Below, piece after piece: positions 9,678 through 20,390 of a stretch of DNA of 45,688 bases. The position numbers were made by a program, and so were the translations under genes. Under the pieces are notes generated by a model. It had not been told where the DNA came from. It ran no database searches and saw nothing but the letters and a program-made list of their open reading frames with translations. The DNA lies in contig JAPPNA010000182.1 of NCBI GenBank assembly GCA_028873925.1, positions 1 to 45,688 of the forward strand, read 5' to 3'. Position 1 is the stretch's first letter, and the number at the start of each line of letters is the position of its first letter. The stretch is from Bacteroidota bacterium. GTDB taxonomy: Bacteria > Bacteroidota > Rhodothermia > Rhodothermales > Bin80.

Positions 9678-11174
9678 CTAAAACTTACGGCTCCATTCAT
9701 CCGGCCAACGTTCCACGATCACCTTGGTCTGGGTATAGAATTCAACACCGTGGTGCCCCTGCGCGTGCAGCGTGCCGAAGAAACTGTCTTTCCATCCGCT
9801 GAACGGAAAAAACGCCATGGGCGCAGCTACGCCCAGGTTGATGCCGATATTGCCAGCGTTAGCCTCGTAGCGGAACTGGCGCGCAGCTGCGCCACTGGAG
9901 GTGAAAAGGCATGCCATATTGCCGTACGACTGGGAGTTCACCAGATCAATTGCTTCCTGGAGCGTGCTGACATTTATCAGACCGAACACCGGCCCGAAAA
10001 CTTCGGTCCTGGCCAGCATCCCGTCCGGCGGCACCCGGTCCAGCAGTGTCGGAAATACCCAGTTGCCGTTTTCAAAACCATCCGCGGTCCGTCCGCGACC
10101 ATCGACCAGAATGCGCGCTCCCTCCTGATGGGCCTCCCCAATCAGACGCTCAATGCGCAACTTGCTATCGGGCGTGATCACCGGGCCCATCTGGCTGTCC
10201 TCGCTCAGGCCGTTGGTGACCTTCCGCGTAACCGCTGCCTCCGACATAGCCTCCCGGAAAGGGTCCCCGGCACCCCCGACCGTAATGGCGAGACTGTTGG
10301 CCAAGCAGCGTTGACCCGCACACCCATAGGCGGATTCCGCAACAATGGTGGAGGTCATTTCCATGTCGGCATCCTCCAGCACAATGGCGGCATTCTTGGC
10401 TCCCCCTTGACACTGGGCCCGCTTGCCTTGGGCGGCGGAGCGGGCATACACATACCGGGCCACCGATGTGGAGCCGACAAAACTGATGGCCTTAACGTCT
10501 GGATGCTCAATCAGCGCATCTACGGTGTCTTTGCCGCCGTGTACCATCTGTACAACCCCGGCAGGCAGTCCTGACTCCTCCAGCAGCCGAACCAGCCACT
10601 GACTGGTCTGCGGGACTTTCTCGCTCGGTTTGAGGATGAAGCAGTTGCCGGTCGCAATGGCATACGGCAGAAACCAAAGCGGAATCATCCCCGGAAAATT
10701 GAACGGTGTAATGGCAGCCACCACTCCCAGAGGCTGACGGATCATATGTTCGTCAATGCCGCGGGCGATGTCTTCATTATTGTAGCCCTGCATGAGTACG
10801 GGGATGCCGCAGGCCACTTCCACATTTTCGATGCCGCGCTGCAGCTCCCCCCGGCTTTCATGGATCGTCTTGCCACATTCTTCGGTAATGGTGCGCGCGA
10901 TGTCTTCAAAGTGCTTTTTCAGCTTTGCGCGGAACGCGAACAGGTACCCGATCCGGTCAGTCGCCGGCACACGACGCCACCTGGCGAATGCCTCCATGCC
11001 AGCCTGCACAGCCTGGTCTACTTCGGCTGCCGGGCTGAGCGGCACACGCACGAGCACATCGCCGGATGCCGGATTGGTCACATCCACATAGTCGCGGGTC
11101 GCTGCGTGCTGCCAGTTGCCGCCGATATAGTTGGGAAGTCGTTGACGTGTTTTCATTGTCATTGGCTTATTCAC
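9678..11174 (-). CDS. mmsA: Methylmalonate/malonate-semialdehyde dehydrogenase (CoA-acylating)
   Basis: A 498-residue aldehyde dehydrogenase of the MmsA/IolA group. It would convert malonate semialdehyde to acetyl-CoA and CO2 with NAD and CoA, the last step of inositol breakdown. The cofactor region reads [17 protein letters not shown], followed by LKPSEKVP, and the catalytic Cys is C290 in [16 protein letters not shown] and the C-terminal [12 protein letters not shown] are group signatures. The GTG start at 11172-11174 overlaps the previous stop by four bases (GTGA). ATG codons at residues 5 and 7 are alternatives, and the one at residue 7 (11154-11156) begins like most MmsA proteins. Length fits the family. 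iolA is an equal name in this context. Confidence 0.93.
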   Translation of the reverse strand: MNKPMTMKTRQRLPNYIGGNWQHAATRDYVDVTNPASGDVLVRVPLSPAAEVDQAVQAGMEAFARWRRVPATDRIGYLFAFRAKLKKHFEDIARTITEECGKTIHESRGELQRGIENVEVACGIPVLMQGYNNEDIARGIDEHMIRQPLGVVAAITPFNFPGMIPLWFLPYAIATGNCFILKPSEKVPQTSQWLVRLLEESGLPAGVVQMVHGGKDTVDALIEHPDVKAISFVGSTSVARYVYARSAAQGKRAQCQGGAKNAAIVLEDADMEMTSTIVAESAYGCAGQRCLANSLAITVGGAGDPFREAMSEAAVTRKVTNGLSEDSQMGPVITPDSKLRIERLIGEAHQEGARILVDGRGRTADGFENGNWVFPTLLDRVPPDGMLARTEVFGPVFGLINVSTLQEAIDLVNSQSYGNMACLFTSSGAAARQFRYEANAGNIGINLGVAAPMAFFPFSGWKDSFFGTLHAQGHHGVEFYTQTKVIVERWPDEWSRKF

Positions 11175-11914
11175 AGGCCCGCCATCATATCCAGGACCTG
11201 ATCACGAGTTACCTGCCCTTTGCGAAAATTACCGTAACTGCTTCCGCGCCGCAGAATCGTAAACGCGTCTGCGACGGGGAAGGCATGATGGATGTTGTGA
11301 GTGATCAGAATGACCCCTACGCCCCGCTGACGGGCCTGGTCGATGTCCTTCAACACGTTATCCGACTCCTTAACCCCCAATGCAGAAGTCGGCTCGTCAA
11401 GAATCAGCACCCGTGCCCCAAAATGCACCGCCCGCGCGATCGCCACACTCTGGCGCTCTCCGCCGCTGAGCGTACCGACGGGCTGGGATGTTTCGCGCAA
11501 ATCTATGCCGAGCCGGCGACAACCGGCCCGCGTAATCCGATCACTTAATCTTCGATCCAGCCGCTGAAATATCCCCCGGCCGCGTGCAGGTTCATTGCCG
11601 AGGACAAAATTGCGGCTGATACTCAGATGCGGCACCATGGCCAGATCCTGGTATACGGTCGCGATGCCGCATTTGAGCGCGTCCCTTGGCGAATGGAAAT
11701 CAACCGGCGTGTTATCCATCAGAATGGTGCCGCTGTCCGGCCGATGGACCCCCGAGAGACACTTGATCAGGGTGGACTTGCCGGCACCGTTGTCTCCCAG
11801 CAAAGCCAGCACCTCGCCCCGGTTGAGCTGCACGGAAATGTCCCGCAGCGCGATTACCCGCCCGAATACCTTCCCCAGATTGCGGGTTTCCAGCAGTGGA
11901 GCGTGATCAGTCAT
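11171..11914 (-). CDS. Sugar ABC transporter, single-domain ATPase (FrcA-like)
   Basis: A 247-residue ABC ATPase. Walker A is GDNGAGKST at residues 40-48, the Q-loop is VYQDLAM, the signature is LSGGERQ at 149-155, Walker B is LILDEP with E174 as catalytic base, and the H-loop is ITHN. Most sugar ABC ATPases of this (RbsA) class have two fused ATPase domains. Here there is only one, as in the fructose-type FrcA. It would work as a homodimer with the neighbouring permease. Start and stop overlap both neighbours by four bases (ATGA upstream, GTGA downstream). Substrate from context: inositol or a related sugar. Confidence 0.92.
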   Translation of the reverse strand: MTDHAPLLETRNLGKVFGRVIALRDISVQLNRGEVLALLGDNGAGKSTLIKCLSGVHRPDSGTILMDNTPVDFHSPRDALKCGIATVYQDLAMVPHLSISRNFVLGNEPARGRGIFQRLDRRLSDRITRAGCRRLGIDLRETSQPVGTLSGGERQSVAIARAVHFGARVLILDEPTSALGVKESDNVLKDIDQARQRGVGVILITHNIHHAFPVADAFTILRRGSSYGNFRKGQVTRDQVLDMMAGL

Positions 11915-12930
11915 CCTTTCAGGGCCCGCCTGCGCACCCAGTGATTAACGAGCACGGCAATCAGCAGCATGGCCCCCAGAAACACCTGGAACCAGTCCGC
12001 ATCCACCCCCGCAAACACAATACCCTGCCTAACCATCCCGAAAATCAATGCGCCGATAGCCGCCCCGATGGCTGACCCGTAGCCGCCGGTTAGGAGCGTG
12101 CCGCCAATTACGACCACGATGATGGCAAAAAACTCCCGCAGCTCACCCCGCAGCACATCGGCCCCGTTAAAGCCGACCGACTGGATGACTCCCACCAGCG
12201 CTGCGGCCAGGGCGGTGCCGACAAAGAGCAGCACTTTCACTCGGGGCACGGGCACACCCACGCTGCTGGCGGATCTGGCATCGCCGCCCGCCCCAAAGAT
12301 CCAGTTCCCGAACGGCGTTCTGAGCAGAATCCAGGTAGCCAGCGCAGTCAGCACGATCCACCATATTATTGATACGGGCAGTTCGGCGGATCCAAACGGG
12401 ATTTCGCCCGCAAACAGCCACCGGGCCGCACTGTATCCCGGCACCTCCTGCAGGCCTCCCAACTGGGTGCGGCCGGTCACCAGCCGGGTGATGGCAATCG
12501 TGGCTCCTCGAAAAACAAACAGGGTGGCCAAGGTAACAATGAAGGAAGGCAGGCCTGTTTTGACCACCATGATGCCGTTGAACAGGCCAGCCAGAACGGC
12601 AAAAGCCATCACGGCGACAAACGCCAGCCAGATATTCCATCCGAACTGTACCGCCAGCACGGTCAGCAGCATCCCGCTGGCACCGATAATGGACCCTACC
12701 GACAGGTCAAACTCACCGCCAATCATAAGCAGGGCCACGGCGGCTGCCAGGATCCCCAATTCTGCGGCGACTTCCAGATAGGTGGCCGTTCCGCGCAGGC
12801 TCAGAAAGCCCTGATCTCCGGCGATGATGGCAAAGAACGCCCATACCGCAACCGCACCCCCCAGTGCACCCAATTCCGGGCGCGCCAGGATTCTGCGCAA
12901 CGGATGCGTGTGGCGCAGGCGCTCTTCCAT
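11911..12930 (-). CDS. Sugar ABC transporter permease (RbsC/FrcC family)
   Basis: A 339-residue inner-membrane permease. Hydrophobic segments are spread over the whole length, about 8-10 of them. [16 protein letters not shown] is the hallmark of the RbsC-type permease family, and the later [19 protein letters not shown] segment is also typical. It partners with the single-domain ATPase (four-base overlap) and the lipoprotein encoded 11 bases upstream. Likely cargo is myo-inositol or another cyclitol, from its place between iolD and mmsA. Confidence 0.92.
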   Translation of the reverse strand: MEERLRHTHPLRRILARPELGALGGAVAVWAFFAIIAGDQGFLSLRGTATYLEVAAELGILAAAVALLMIGGEFDLSVGSIIGASGMLLTVLAVQFGWNIWLAFVAVMAFAVLAGLFNGIMVVKTGLPSFIVTLATLFVFRGATIAITRLVTGRTQLGGLQEVPGYSAARWLFAGEIPFGSAELPVSIIWWIVLTALATWILLRTPFGNWIFGAGGDARSASSVGVPVPRVKVLLFVGTALAAALVGVIQSVGFNGADVLRGELREFFAIIVVVIGGTLLTGGYGSAIGAAIGALIFGMVRQGIVFAGVDADWFQVFLGAMLLIAVLVNHWVRRRALKG

Positions 12931-12941
12931 GCGTCGGCCGG

Positions 12942-13898
12942 TTACCGGGTCCCCTGCCGTGTCAGCGTACGCAGGCGATCCACATTATCTGCGGTCACAA
13001 AGCCGGGGCCGGTATGGAGGCTCCGGTGAGCGAGCAGGTTTTCATTGCGCAGGTACAATGATAAGAGTACCACCGGCATGTAGCCCTGCATATACTGCTG
13101 CTGATCGATGGCAAAGAGCACGGTACCCGCCTCGATGCCTGCGAGGATTTCGGGGGCGATGTCAAAGGTGGCAAACAGGATATCTCCACTGCGCTGGTCA
13201 AGTGCATGCAGCGTCGGTATGGCCCCGGTCGGTCCCAGTGTCATCAGCGCGTCCAAGGTCGGATCTGCGCGCAGCGCGGCCAGAATCCGCTGCTCCGACT
13301 CGGTCGGATCGGCCAGTTCCACCGCCAGCACCTCCGCTTCGGCCCCGGCTGCTTCCAGCGCGGCTGCAAATCCGGCGCATCGCTGATCGAGCGCGAGATT
13401 GCCGACCTCCTGATTGATACACAGCGCTCGGGTGGCCCCCACTTCCGCCATGCGCACGCCACCCTGATAGCCCGCCTCATACTCCGACTGGCCGACATGC
13501 AGCAGTGCCCCTAGACGTTCCGCGTGCTCACCGCCCGAATTGATGCTGATAAAGGGTACCCCGGCATGATTGGCTGCCATCAGTGCACCTTCCAGCGCGC
13601 TGGCATCCGGGATACTTACCACCAGCCCGTCCGGGTTCGAGGCCAACACGGCATCAATGAGCTGCCCCATTGTCACCATATCAAATGACTCGGGGGCCTG
13701 ATAATCCACACGGACCCGTACATGCCGGGCCGCATCCCGCGCGCCATTCTGTACTACACTCCAAAACGGATCCGAGGCCTGACCATGGGTCACAAAGACA
13801 AAGCGCAGACTGTCGGTGCCCCCTGATTCGGCAGGCGGATCCGCGCAGCCGACCCCCCAGCCCATCACAATCAGCACTACCCCGAAAAGACTCCGCAT
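12942..13898 (-). CDS. Periplasmic sugar-binding lipoprotein of the ABC transporter
   Basis: A 318-residue substrate-binding protein of the ribose/galactose-binding (Peripla_BP_4) type. The start ATG at 13896-13898 begins a signal sequence with a loose lipobox ending VGC. The mature part reads [20 protein letters not shown], then a series of typical blocks ending with [14 protein letters not shown], which lines the ligand cleft in this family. The frame is open 84 residues further upstream, but that part overlaps iolD antiparallel-free coding and lacks a signal peptide. Only four bases separate it from iolD. It binds the imported sugar and feeds the permease; a lipid anchor would hold it at the inner or outer membrane. 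Confidence 0.9.
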   Translation of the reverse strand: MRSLFGVVLIVMGWGVGCADPPAESGGTDSLRFVFVTHGQASDPFWSVVQNGARDAARHVRVRVDYQAPESFDMVTMGQLIDAVLASNPDGLVVSIPDASALEGALMAANHAGVPFISINSGGEHAERLGALLHVGQSEYEAGYQGGVRMAEVGATRALCINQEVGNLALDQRCAGFAAALEAAGAEAEVLAVELADPTESEQRILAALRADPTLDALMTLGPTGAIPTLHALDQRSGDILFATFDIAPEILAGIEAGTVLFAIDQQQYMQGYMPVVLLSLYLRNENLLAHRSLHTGPGFVTADNVDRLRTLTRQGTR

Positions 13899-13902
13899 CG
13901 AG

Positions 13903-15777
13903 CTACAGGTAGTGGCGCTCACGGCCTCGCATATCCTCCCAGGCCTTCCGTGCGGACTGCACATCGGCCATCGTGCTGACTTCTGCGACCGGAACATCCC
14001 ACCATGCTTCATATCCGGGTACATCCTCATACCGGTCCGTTTCCACATAGATGACCGTGGTGTGGTCAATGGTCCGGGACGCTTCAAAGGCCCGCACCAC
14101 CTCGTCATAGGTGGCACAACGAAACACATGAGCTCCCAGCGATTCCGCATTGGCGGCCAGGTCCACCGGCAGCCTGGCTACCGATCCGGCCTCATCGCCG
14201 GGCAGCAGTCCGTCGCGCGGGTACGCATAGCGCGTGCCGAATCCGCCCTGCCCCAATGATCGGCTCAGGCCCCCGATACTCTTGAATCCGTGATTGTCCA
14301 TCAGCACAATGGTGAGCTTGCAGCCTTCCTGAATGGAGGTTACTAGGTCAGTTGACAGCATGAGATAACTGCCATCGCCGACCAGGACATAGACATCGCG
14401 GGACGGGTCGGCCATCCTTATACCGAGGCCGCCGGCGATCTCATAGCCCATGGTGCTGTAGCCATACTCCATGTGGTACTGTTTGGGATTGCGGGCGCGC
14501 CACAGCTTATGCAGGTCCCCGGGCAGGCTGCCGGCTGCGCAAACCATTACGCTGTCCGGGGACCCCATTTCGTTGATGATGCCGATGATTTCGCCCTGGC
14601 TGGGCAGCGGCGTATGACGGATGGCATAGATCCGATCCACCTCCTGCCTCCACGCTTCCACGAGCGTCCGGTACTCCGCCTGATAGTCCGCACTGGTAGA
14701 CCAGTCACCCAGGTGCGCGCTCAATTCCTCCAGAGCCGCTTTCGCATCCCCCACCATAGGCAGGGCATGGTGCTTGAAGGCATCAAACTCAGCCACATTG
14801 ATGTTGATAAACCTTACATCCGGCTGCTCAAAGAGCGTCTTACTGGCGGTGGTAAAGTCGCTGTACCGTGTTCCGATGCCGATGATCACATCGGCCGCTT
14901 TGGCGATACGGTTGGCCGCAAACGTCCCGGTCACCCCTACCGCGCCCAGGTTTTCCGCATCACCATGCAGCATGCTGCCTTTGCCGGCGTGCGTTTCGCA
15001 CACGGGGATCCCCAGGTTGCCGGCAAACAGGCGCAGCAGGTCCTGGGCTTCGCTGTAGTGCACTCCTCCGCCGGCAATGATCAGTGGGCATCGGCTGTTT
15101 CTGATCCATTCGGCCGCTTGGGCCAGCGCCCCCTGGTCCGGGCGGTTGCGCGGGATGGTCCAGACCCTTTCGGCAAACAGCGCTGCCGGGTAGTCAAACG
15201 CTTCGGTCTGCACATCCTGCGGCAGCGCCAGGGTGACCGCTCCGGTCTCTGCCGGACTGGTGAGCACGCGCATGGCTTCCGGCAGCGCGGTGATGAGCTG
15301 GTCTGCGCGATTGATGCGGTCCCAGTATCGGCTGACCGGCCGGAAGCAGTCATTGACGCTCAGGTCTTGGGAATGCTCGCTCTCAAGCTGCTGCAGGACC
15401 GGAGCCACATTGCGTCGTGCGAAGATGTCTCCGGGAAGCAGCAATACCGGGAGCCGGTTGATGGTGGCCACGGCAGCCCCGGTAATCAGGTTGGTGGCTC
15501 CCGGACCGATGGAGGTGGTGCAGGCCAGGGTCTGCAGACGGTTCTTCATTTTCGCGTAGGCCGCAGCGGTATGCACCATGGCCTGTTCATTGCGCGATTG
15601 GTAGTACCGGAAGTCCGGATGCTCCTGGAGCGCCTGACCGATTCCGCTTACGTTTCCGTGACCAAAGATGCCGCTGCATCCGGCAAAGAACTGCTGTCGC
15701 ACGCCATCGCGTTCAACGTACTGGTGTTTAAGGAATTCCACTACGGCCTGAGCCATAGTGCGACGAACAGTCGGCAT
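13903..15777 (-). CDS. iolD: 3D-trihydroxycyclohexane-1,2-dione hydrolase (ThDP-dependent)
   Basis: A 624-residue thiamine-diphosphate enzyme that opens the cyclohexanedione ring to 5-deoxy-glucuronate in inositol catabolism. The N-terminus [20 protein letters not shown] is typical of Iol[15 protein letters not shown] marks the N-terminal ThDP domain. The cofactor motif runs from GDGSYLML to [11 protein letters not shown] in the C-terminal domain. Length matches IolD (about 620-640) and exceeds acetolactate synthase. It is separated from iolC by 38 bases and from the lipoprotein by four. Its product needs IolB to move on, and no iolB is in the window. Confidence 0.95.
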   Translation of the reverse strand: MPTVRRTMAQAVVEFLKHQYVERDGVRQQFFAGCSGIFGHGNVSGIGQALQEHPDFRYYQSRNEQAMVHTAAAYAKMKNRLQTLACTTSIGPGATNLITGAAVATINRLPVLLLPGDIFARRNVAPVLQQLESEHSQDLSVNDCFRPVSRYWDRINRADQLITALPEAMRVLTSPAETGAVTLALPQDVQTEAFDYPAALFAERVWTIPRNRPDQGALAQAAEWIRNSRCPLIIAGGGVHYSEAQDLLRLFAGNLGIPVCETHAGKGSMLHGDAENLGAVGVTGTFAANRIAKAADVIIGIGTRYSDFTTASKTLFEQPDVRFININVAEFDAFKHHALPMVGDAKAALEELSAHLGDWSTSADYQAEYRTLVEAWRQEVDRIYAIRHTPLPSQGEIIGIINEMGSPDSVMVCAAGSLPGDLHKLWRARNPKQYHMEYGYSTMGYEIAGGLGIRMADPSRDVYVLVGDGSYLMLSTDLVTSIQEGCKLTIVLMDNHGFKSIGGLSRSLGQGGFGTRYAYPRDGLLPGDEAGSVARLPVDLAANAESLGAHVFRCATYDEVVRAFEASRTIDHTTVIYVETDRYEDVPGYEAWWDVPVAEVSTMADVQSARKAWEDMRGRERHYL

Positions 15778-15815
15778 GGGTCAGCTGTCTGTGCAGGCCA
15801 TGCAAGATACCTATT

Positions 15816-16823
15816 TCAGGTCAATCCGCCCCGCTCCCCCGCAAATACTAAGGCCTCATCTAGGGTCGGCATGAAGTTCGCACAGCCGTGTCGGGTAACG
15901 ACGATGGCCCCGCAGGCATTACCCAGGCGGGCGGCCCGGTACAGGGACCATTGTTTAACGAATCCGTAAATAAACCCGGCTGCGAAGGCATCGCCGGCAC
16001 CCAGAATATTGTGGACCTTCACCGGATATCCCGGCACCTCCACCGGAGCCGCATCGGGCGCATGAATCCGCGAACCCTCGGCTCCCCGCTTTTCAATGAC
16101 CACCTCCGGTCCCAACCCGAGCAGGGTGCGGATGGCGGCATCGACATCGCCTTCCACATGTGCATCTGACACCTGGAGGCCGACCACCTGCACCTGATCG
16201 GGATCGGTAAGCACGGCCGCCTTGATTTCGTCCTCGGTACCGATGGCAACGCGGGTGTGGGCCAGTGCAGCCCGGGCGGCGACCCCGAATGCCCGCGGAT
16301 CATGCCACTGATCGGGCCGAAAATCCAGATCAAACAGCACCGGCACGCCCGCCCGCCGGGCGCGTTCGGCGGCAAACAGCGTAGCACTGCGGCTGGACTC
16401 GCGGGCCAGATTGGTGCCGGCAAATTCAAAGGCATTGGCTTCGGTGACCGGGGCGGCCAGCACATCTTCAATGCTGAGCGCATTGTCGGCGCAGTTATCC
16501 CGGTAATACACCAGCGGGAAGTGATCTGGAGGCTCAATGCCCAAAATGACTGCACTTGTGCGTCGGCCCGGTTTGCGCGGGATGAACCGGGTGTCCACCT
16601 GTTCGATGCGCAGAAATTCAAGGATAAAATCACCCACCGGATCTTCCCCCACCGCGGTCAATAGCGCGGTCTTGAGACCCAGCCGCTGCGCACCGACGCT
16701 GATATTGGTCGGTGATCCCCCGACATAGGCGGCAAAGCTGGTGATGGCGGGGAACGGGGCCCCGACATCGTTGGAATACAAATCAATCGATGAGCGGCCC
16801 ATGGCCAGCAGATCATATTTCAT
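15816..16823 (-). CDS. iolC: 5-dehydro-2-deoxygluconokinase (PfkB family)
   Basis: A 335-residue sugar kinase. The N-terminal MKYDLLAMGRSSIDLYSND and GGSPTNISVGAQRLGLK are IolC-type. The PfkB signature GAGDAFAAGFIYGF near the C-terminus holds the catalytic Asp. It phosphorylates 2-deoxy-5-keto-D-gluconate with ATP. The ATG at 16821-16823 was chosen because the upstream extension of 27 residues is not conserved-looking. It lies 44 bases after the alcohol dehydrogenase. The aldolase that splits its product (IolJ) is not seen in the window. Confidence 0.93.
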   Translation of the reverse strand: MKYDLLAMGRSSIDLYSNDVGAPFPAITSFAAYVGGSPTNISVGAQRLGLKTALLTAVGEDPVGDFILEFLRIEQVDTRFIPRKPGRRTSAVILGIEPPDHFPLVYYRDNCADNALSIEDVLAAPVTEANAFEFAGTNLARESSRSATLFAAERARRAGVPVLFDLDFRPDQWHDPRAFGVAARAALAHTRVAIGTEDEIKAAVLTDPDQVQVVGLQVSDAHVEGDVDAAIRTLLGLGPEVVIEKRGAEGSRIHAPDAAPVEVPGYPVKVHNILGAGDAFAAGFIYGFVKQWSLYRAARLGNACGAIVVTRHGCANFMPTLDEALVFAGERGGLT

Positions 16824-16867
16824 GGTGCAACGTTTTTTGGCAGGTTTTACGCGTACCTCAGGCCAAG

Positions 16868-17854
16868 TTACGACCGGTCCATATGCACCATGGCCTTGAT
16901 GCAATTCGGCGTGTCAGCCAGCGCAGCAAACCGGTCGGCCAGGTCATTGAAGGCAATCCGATGCGTGATCATCCACAAAGGGTCCAGCCTTCGGGACTCC
17001 AGCAGGTGCATGATGGCTGCAAAGTCCTCTGCTGTTCCGTTGCGGCTTGCCCGCAGTGTGAGCTCCCGCCGATGAAAGTCCAGGTCTTTAAAGGCAAAGT
17101 CGCCCGTAATCAGCCCCACAAAGACCATTTGTCCACCTGGAGCTACCAGTTGATAGCTGTGGCGCATGGCCTGCCTGGAGCCGGTGGCATCAATTACAGT
17201 CCTCGGCAGATCGCCATCCAGCATCTCTTTCAGCGGGCCGGCCACCTCCTGCTGCGCGTTGAGTATGTGGGGCGTAATCCGGTATGCCGCCCTTCTGCGA
17301 TCCGCACGTACATCCGCGCAGACCACCTTTGCCCCGACCACTTCCGCCAACTGGGCCACCCCCAGACCAATGGGGCCCAAACCCACCACCAGCACGGTAT
17401 CTCCGCTGCCGAGGCCGGCGCGGCGAATTGCGTGATGACCGACTACGAGGGGCTCAGCCATCGCCAGCAGTTCGGGCCTCAGGGTGTCGCTGGCATAAAG
17501 ATGCGAAGCCGGTATGCGCAGTCTTCGTGTCAGCCCGCCTTCACAATGGACACCCATCACCGAGAGCGTCGCACAGCAGTTGGTGCGGCCGTGGCGGCAT
17601 GCGATACATCGGCCGCATTGGAGGTACGGATTAACAGCGCACAGGGTACCCGGCTGGTCTTCCAGCATTTCCACGGCCAATTCGTGTCCCAGCCTGATCG
17701 GATAGACCGCGCCCGGCTGCCGGCCGCCATACGCATGTATATCGGTCCCGCAGATGCCGACCCGCCGTACCGCCACCAGTACTCCGTCGCGGTCAGGTTC
17801 GGGGACCTCTTCCCAGGTCAGCCTGCCGGGTTGCTGCAGAATCAGCGCCCGCAT
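16868..17854 (-). CDS. Zinc-dependent alcohol dehydrogenase (MDR family)
   Basis: A 328-residue medium-chain dehydrogenase. The catalytic zinc ligands are seen in VGICGTDIHAYGG (Cys) and LGHELAVE (His-Glu). Structural zinc cysteines are in PYLQCGRCIACRHGRTNC. The Rossmann motif is VLVVGLGPIGLGVAQLAE, followed by VVCADVR. The acidic residue after the second strand suggests NAD rather than NADP. The family includes threonine, sorbitol and several polyol dehydrogenases. In this operon it may oxidise inositol or an isomer in place of the missing iolG; that is inference from context. Three bases separate it from the DAHP synthase gene upstream. Confidence 0.85.
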   Translation of the reverse strand: MRALILQQPGRLTWEEVPEPDRDGVLVAVRRVGICGTDIHAYGGRQPGAVYPIRLGHELAVEMLEDQPGTLCAVNPYLQCGRCIACRHGRTNCCATLSVMGVHCEGGLTRRLRIPASHLYASDTLRPELLAMAEPLVVGHHAIRRAGLGSGDTVLVVGLGPIGLGVAQLAEVVGAKVVCADVRADRRRAAYRITPHILNAQQEVAGPLKEMLDGDLPRTVIDATGSRQAMRHSYQLVAPGGQMVFVGLITGDFAFKDLDFHRRELTLRASRNGTAEDFAAIMHLLESRRLDPLWMITHRIAFNDLADRFAALADTPNCIKAMVHMDRS

Positions 17855-17857
17855 AGA

Positions 17858-19216
17858 TCAGGCGGATGTCATCTGCTGATACTTGCGCGCGATCCGCAGG
17901 GCGATTTCCAGAGATTGTTCCGCATTCAGTCTCGGATCCACATTGGATTGATAGGCGCGGCTCAGATCCGCCTCATCCAGTCCGCTCGCGCCACCGACAC
18001 ACTCAGTTACATCTTCTCCGGTCAGCTCAAAATGCACCCCGCCCAGGTGTGACTTACACACGTGGTGGATCTCAAAGGCGGATTCCAGCTCAGACTGAAT
18101 GTTGTTGAATCGGCGTGTTTTCATGCCGTTGCGCGCCCGTTCCGTATTGCCATGCATGGGATCACAGACCCACAGGGCGGCTAAGCCCGCACGCTGTACC
18201 GCGTCAATCACCGGCGGCAGGTTCTGTTCAATCCTGTGCGCACCAAACCGTGTTATGAGGGTGATTTTGCCGGGTGCATTGTCGCTGTTGAGATGTCGCA
18301 TGATGGCCACCAGATCCGACGGACTGAGGCCGGGACCGACTTTGATGCCGATCGGATTGCGAATCCCGCGCATGTATTCCACATGGGCGCTCTCCAGGTT
18401 CAGCGTTCGTTTGCCGATCCAGGGGAAGTGCGTTGACAGATTGTAGATGCGATGCCCATGCGGGTCTCTGCGCGTAAGTGCCTCTTCGTAAGGCAGCAGC
18501 AGCGCTTCGTGACTGGTATAGAAGTCCACTCGGCGCAGGTTGCTTAGCGGCCCGGGGATGACGGTTTCGGCAAAATGCAATGCGTCCCGAACCTTTTTGA
18601 TGACTTCCTGATACTCGCCGTAGTACGCCGAGCGTTTGGCAAATTCCAGGTTCCAGTAGTCCGCATTGCGCAGGTCGGCGAAACCGCCATCACTCAGTGC
18701 GCGGACATAATTGAGTTGTATGGCCGAAGTCTGGTAGGCTTCCAAGAGCCGGCCGGGATCGGGCGTGCGGCTTTCGGGCGTAAAGGGTTCGCCGTTGATG
18801 ATATCGCCGCGATAGGAGGGCAGTGTAATTCCGTTACGGGTTTCGGTCGGTGCGCTCCGGGGCTTGGCGAACTGCCCGGCGAACCGCCCTACCCTGACCA
18901 CAGGCAATTGCATCCCGTAGATGAGTACCACGCTCATCTGCAGGATGATCTGGAGGCGGGCGCGGATGATATAATCGCGACATTCTGCAAAGCTCTCCGC
19001 GCAGTCTCCCCCCTGAAGCAGGAACCGCCGGCCGGCCGCAGCTTCGGCCAGTCTGGTACGCAGCGATTCGATTTCCCATTTTGTGACCAGCGGCGGCCGG
19101 CGGGACAGGATCTCCAGGGCCTGCCTAAACTGGGCACTGTCTTCATAGTCCACCTGCTGCAGCGCGGTTTTTTCACGCCACGACTTGGGATGCCAGTTCT
19201 TTTCCAACTGAGCCAT
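17858..19216 (-). CDS. Class II (plant-type) DAHP synthase
   Basis: A 452-residue 3-deoxy-7-phosphoheptulonate synthase. It joins phosphoenolpyruvate and erythrose 4-phosphate, the first step of the shikimate pathway. Class II landmarks are all present: LLQGGDCAESF (metal-binding Cys), RVGRFAGQFAKPRS, TSHEALLLPYEEALTR, GIKVGPGLSP, VCDPMHGNT and HLGGVHFELTGEDVTECVGG. The start is the ATG at 19214-19216 (MAQLEKNWHPKSW), which fits the family length of about 450; the 35 upstream residues open in frame are dropped. It is the first gene of the minus-strand run, three bases before the dehydrogenase, and faces the lipoprotein gene across a 110-base divergent gap. An aromatic-pathway enzyme heading a sugar operon is unusual. 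Confidence 0.95.
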   Translation of the reverse strand: MAQLEKNWHPKSWREKTALQQVDYEDSAQFRQALEILSRRPPLVTKWEIESLRTRLAEAAAGRRFLLQGGDCAESFAECRDYIIRARLQIILQMSVVLIYGMQLPVVRVGRFAGQFAKPRSAPTETRNGITLPSYRGDIINGEPFTPESRTPDPGRLLEAYQTSAIQLNYVRALSDGGFADLRNADYWNLEFAKRSAYYGEYQEVIKKVRDALHFAETVIPGPLSNLRRVDFYTSHEALLLPYEEALTRRDPHGHRIYNLSTHFPWIGKRTLNLESAHVEYMRGIRNPIGIKVGPGLSPSDLVAIMRHLNSDNAPGKITLITRFGAHRIEQNLPPVIDAVQRAGLAALWVCDPMHGNTERARNGMKTRRFNNIQSELESAFEIHHVCKSHLGGVHFELTGEDVTECVGGASGLDEADLSRAYQSNVDPRLNAEQSLEIALRIARKYQQMTSA

Positions 19217-19326
19217 GTGCTGATTAGGTCCGATTTCAGTGATACTGTTGGGTGCAATGCATCGTTTCTGGCCTGCAACGCGCAGTGTGGTTCCGGCGTA
19301 AAAATAAGCGTCACTAGACACTTTCC

Positions 19327-20235
19327 ATGAGATACTTCGGATTAGCTCTGGCTTTGCTGCTTACGGCGGGCTGTGATTCCGGCGGCGATGAGGCGGACGA
19401 TATGGAATCCGGCAGCCTTATACTATCTGTGTCTCAAATGGCCCCGTTGCCGGAGGATTATCATCTTGAGGGATGGGTCACCACCCTGACCAGTCCGGCC
19501 CGTTCCATTGGCAAGTTTGCCATAGACGCTTCGGGTGCCCTGGTGGATCTGAGGGGTAATCCCATTGAAGCACGCCGATTTGAAACGGATTTTTCGCTTG
19601 ACAGTGCTCAGGTGATGTACATCACCATTGAGCCGCCGGGCGATGCTGACAGCGCGCCGTCGGACACGCGCCTGATGGGTGGATTGTTCATTGATGGTCA
19701 GGTATCGCTTTCGGCTGCGGATTTTGAGGGCATAGAGGATGAACTGATCCTGGCTGCGGGCACCTACATTGTGGATACCCCCACCGATGGCCCGGACACC
19801 AACAACGACAGCGGAATCTGGTTTGTCAATCTGACGGGCGGACCTCCGGCGCGCGGCCTGCGCGTAGCGATCCCGATTCAGGGATGGCAGTATCAGGCGT
19901 GGACGGAATTTGACGATATAGCCGTCAACATGGGAATCATTACGCATCACAGCCGACCGGATGATTCTTCGGTGCACAGCGGCTCCCAGCCCGGCTACAA
20001 CTATCCCGGTGAGGATTTCCTGATCAATGCTCCGCCGGGGCTGATATTCCCGTTATCGGTTGAGGGTACGCGCGTTTATGTAACCTTGGAGCCCGAACCG
20101 GACCCGGACCCGGATCCGTCCCAGTTTGTCCTGTTTGAGGCCCGCGTCCCGGGCGAAATTCTTCCGGGTCAGACCCATAACATGGCCAATCTGATTGATC
20201 GGTTCCCGACTGGAACGGCAGTCGTGATTGACTAA
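19327..20235 (+). CDS. Hypothetical lipoprotein
   Basis: A 302-residue putative lipoprotein. The N-terminus is a short signal sequence with lipobox LLLTAGC, followed by an acidic linker. The mature part is beta-rich and has no motif I can name. Segments such as LEGWVTTLTSPARSIGKF recall the Ig-like fold of anti-sigma-factor C-terminal domains, but this is weak. A Pro-Asp-rich linker (EPDPDPDPDP) near residue 255 precedes a last strand-rich block. It is divergent from the DAHP synthase, 110 bases apart, so the two promoters lie in 19217-19326. Confidence 0.75.
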   Translation: MRYFGLALALLLTAGCDSGGDEADDMESGSLILSVSQMAPLPEDYHLEGWVTTLTSPARSIGKFAIDASGALVDLRGNPIEARRFETDFSLDSAQVMYITIEPPGDADSAPSDTRLMGGLFIDGQVSLSAADFEGIEDELILAAGTYIVDTPTDGPDTNNDSGIWFVNLTGGPPARGLRVAIPIQGWQYQAWTEFDDIAVNMGIITHHSRPDDSSVHSGSQPGYNYPGEDFLINAPPGLIFPLSVEGTRVYVTLEPEPDPDPDPSQFVLFEARVPGEILPGQTHNMANLIDRFPTGTAVVID

Positions 20236-20390
20236 GGGGGCTGCGGTCCAGGCCGCGTGCACAGGGTGTAACCCCCGAAGGCGGCGCGGATATTGTGCGG
20301 AGGATATCGCCTGACCTGCAGCTGCCTTGGGAATCCGGTGATACCTGTCACAACAGAGACCCCCATACGGCAGGCGGGATTGATGCCGAA

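Noticed and set aside
14473-15969. A 498-codon plus-strand frame opposite iolD
   Set aside because: It is the antisense shadow of iolD; the minus frame has strong ThDP enzyme motifs.
16790-18052. A 420-codon plus-strand frame
   Set aside because: It runs antisense to the zinc dehydrogenase and the end of the DAHP synthase, both with clear motifs.
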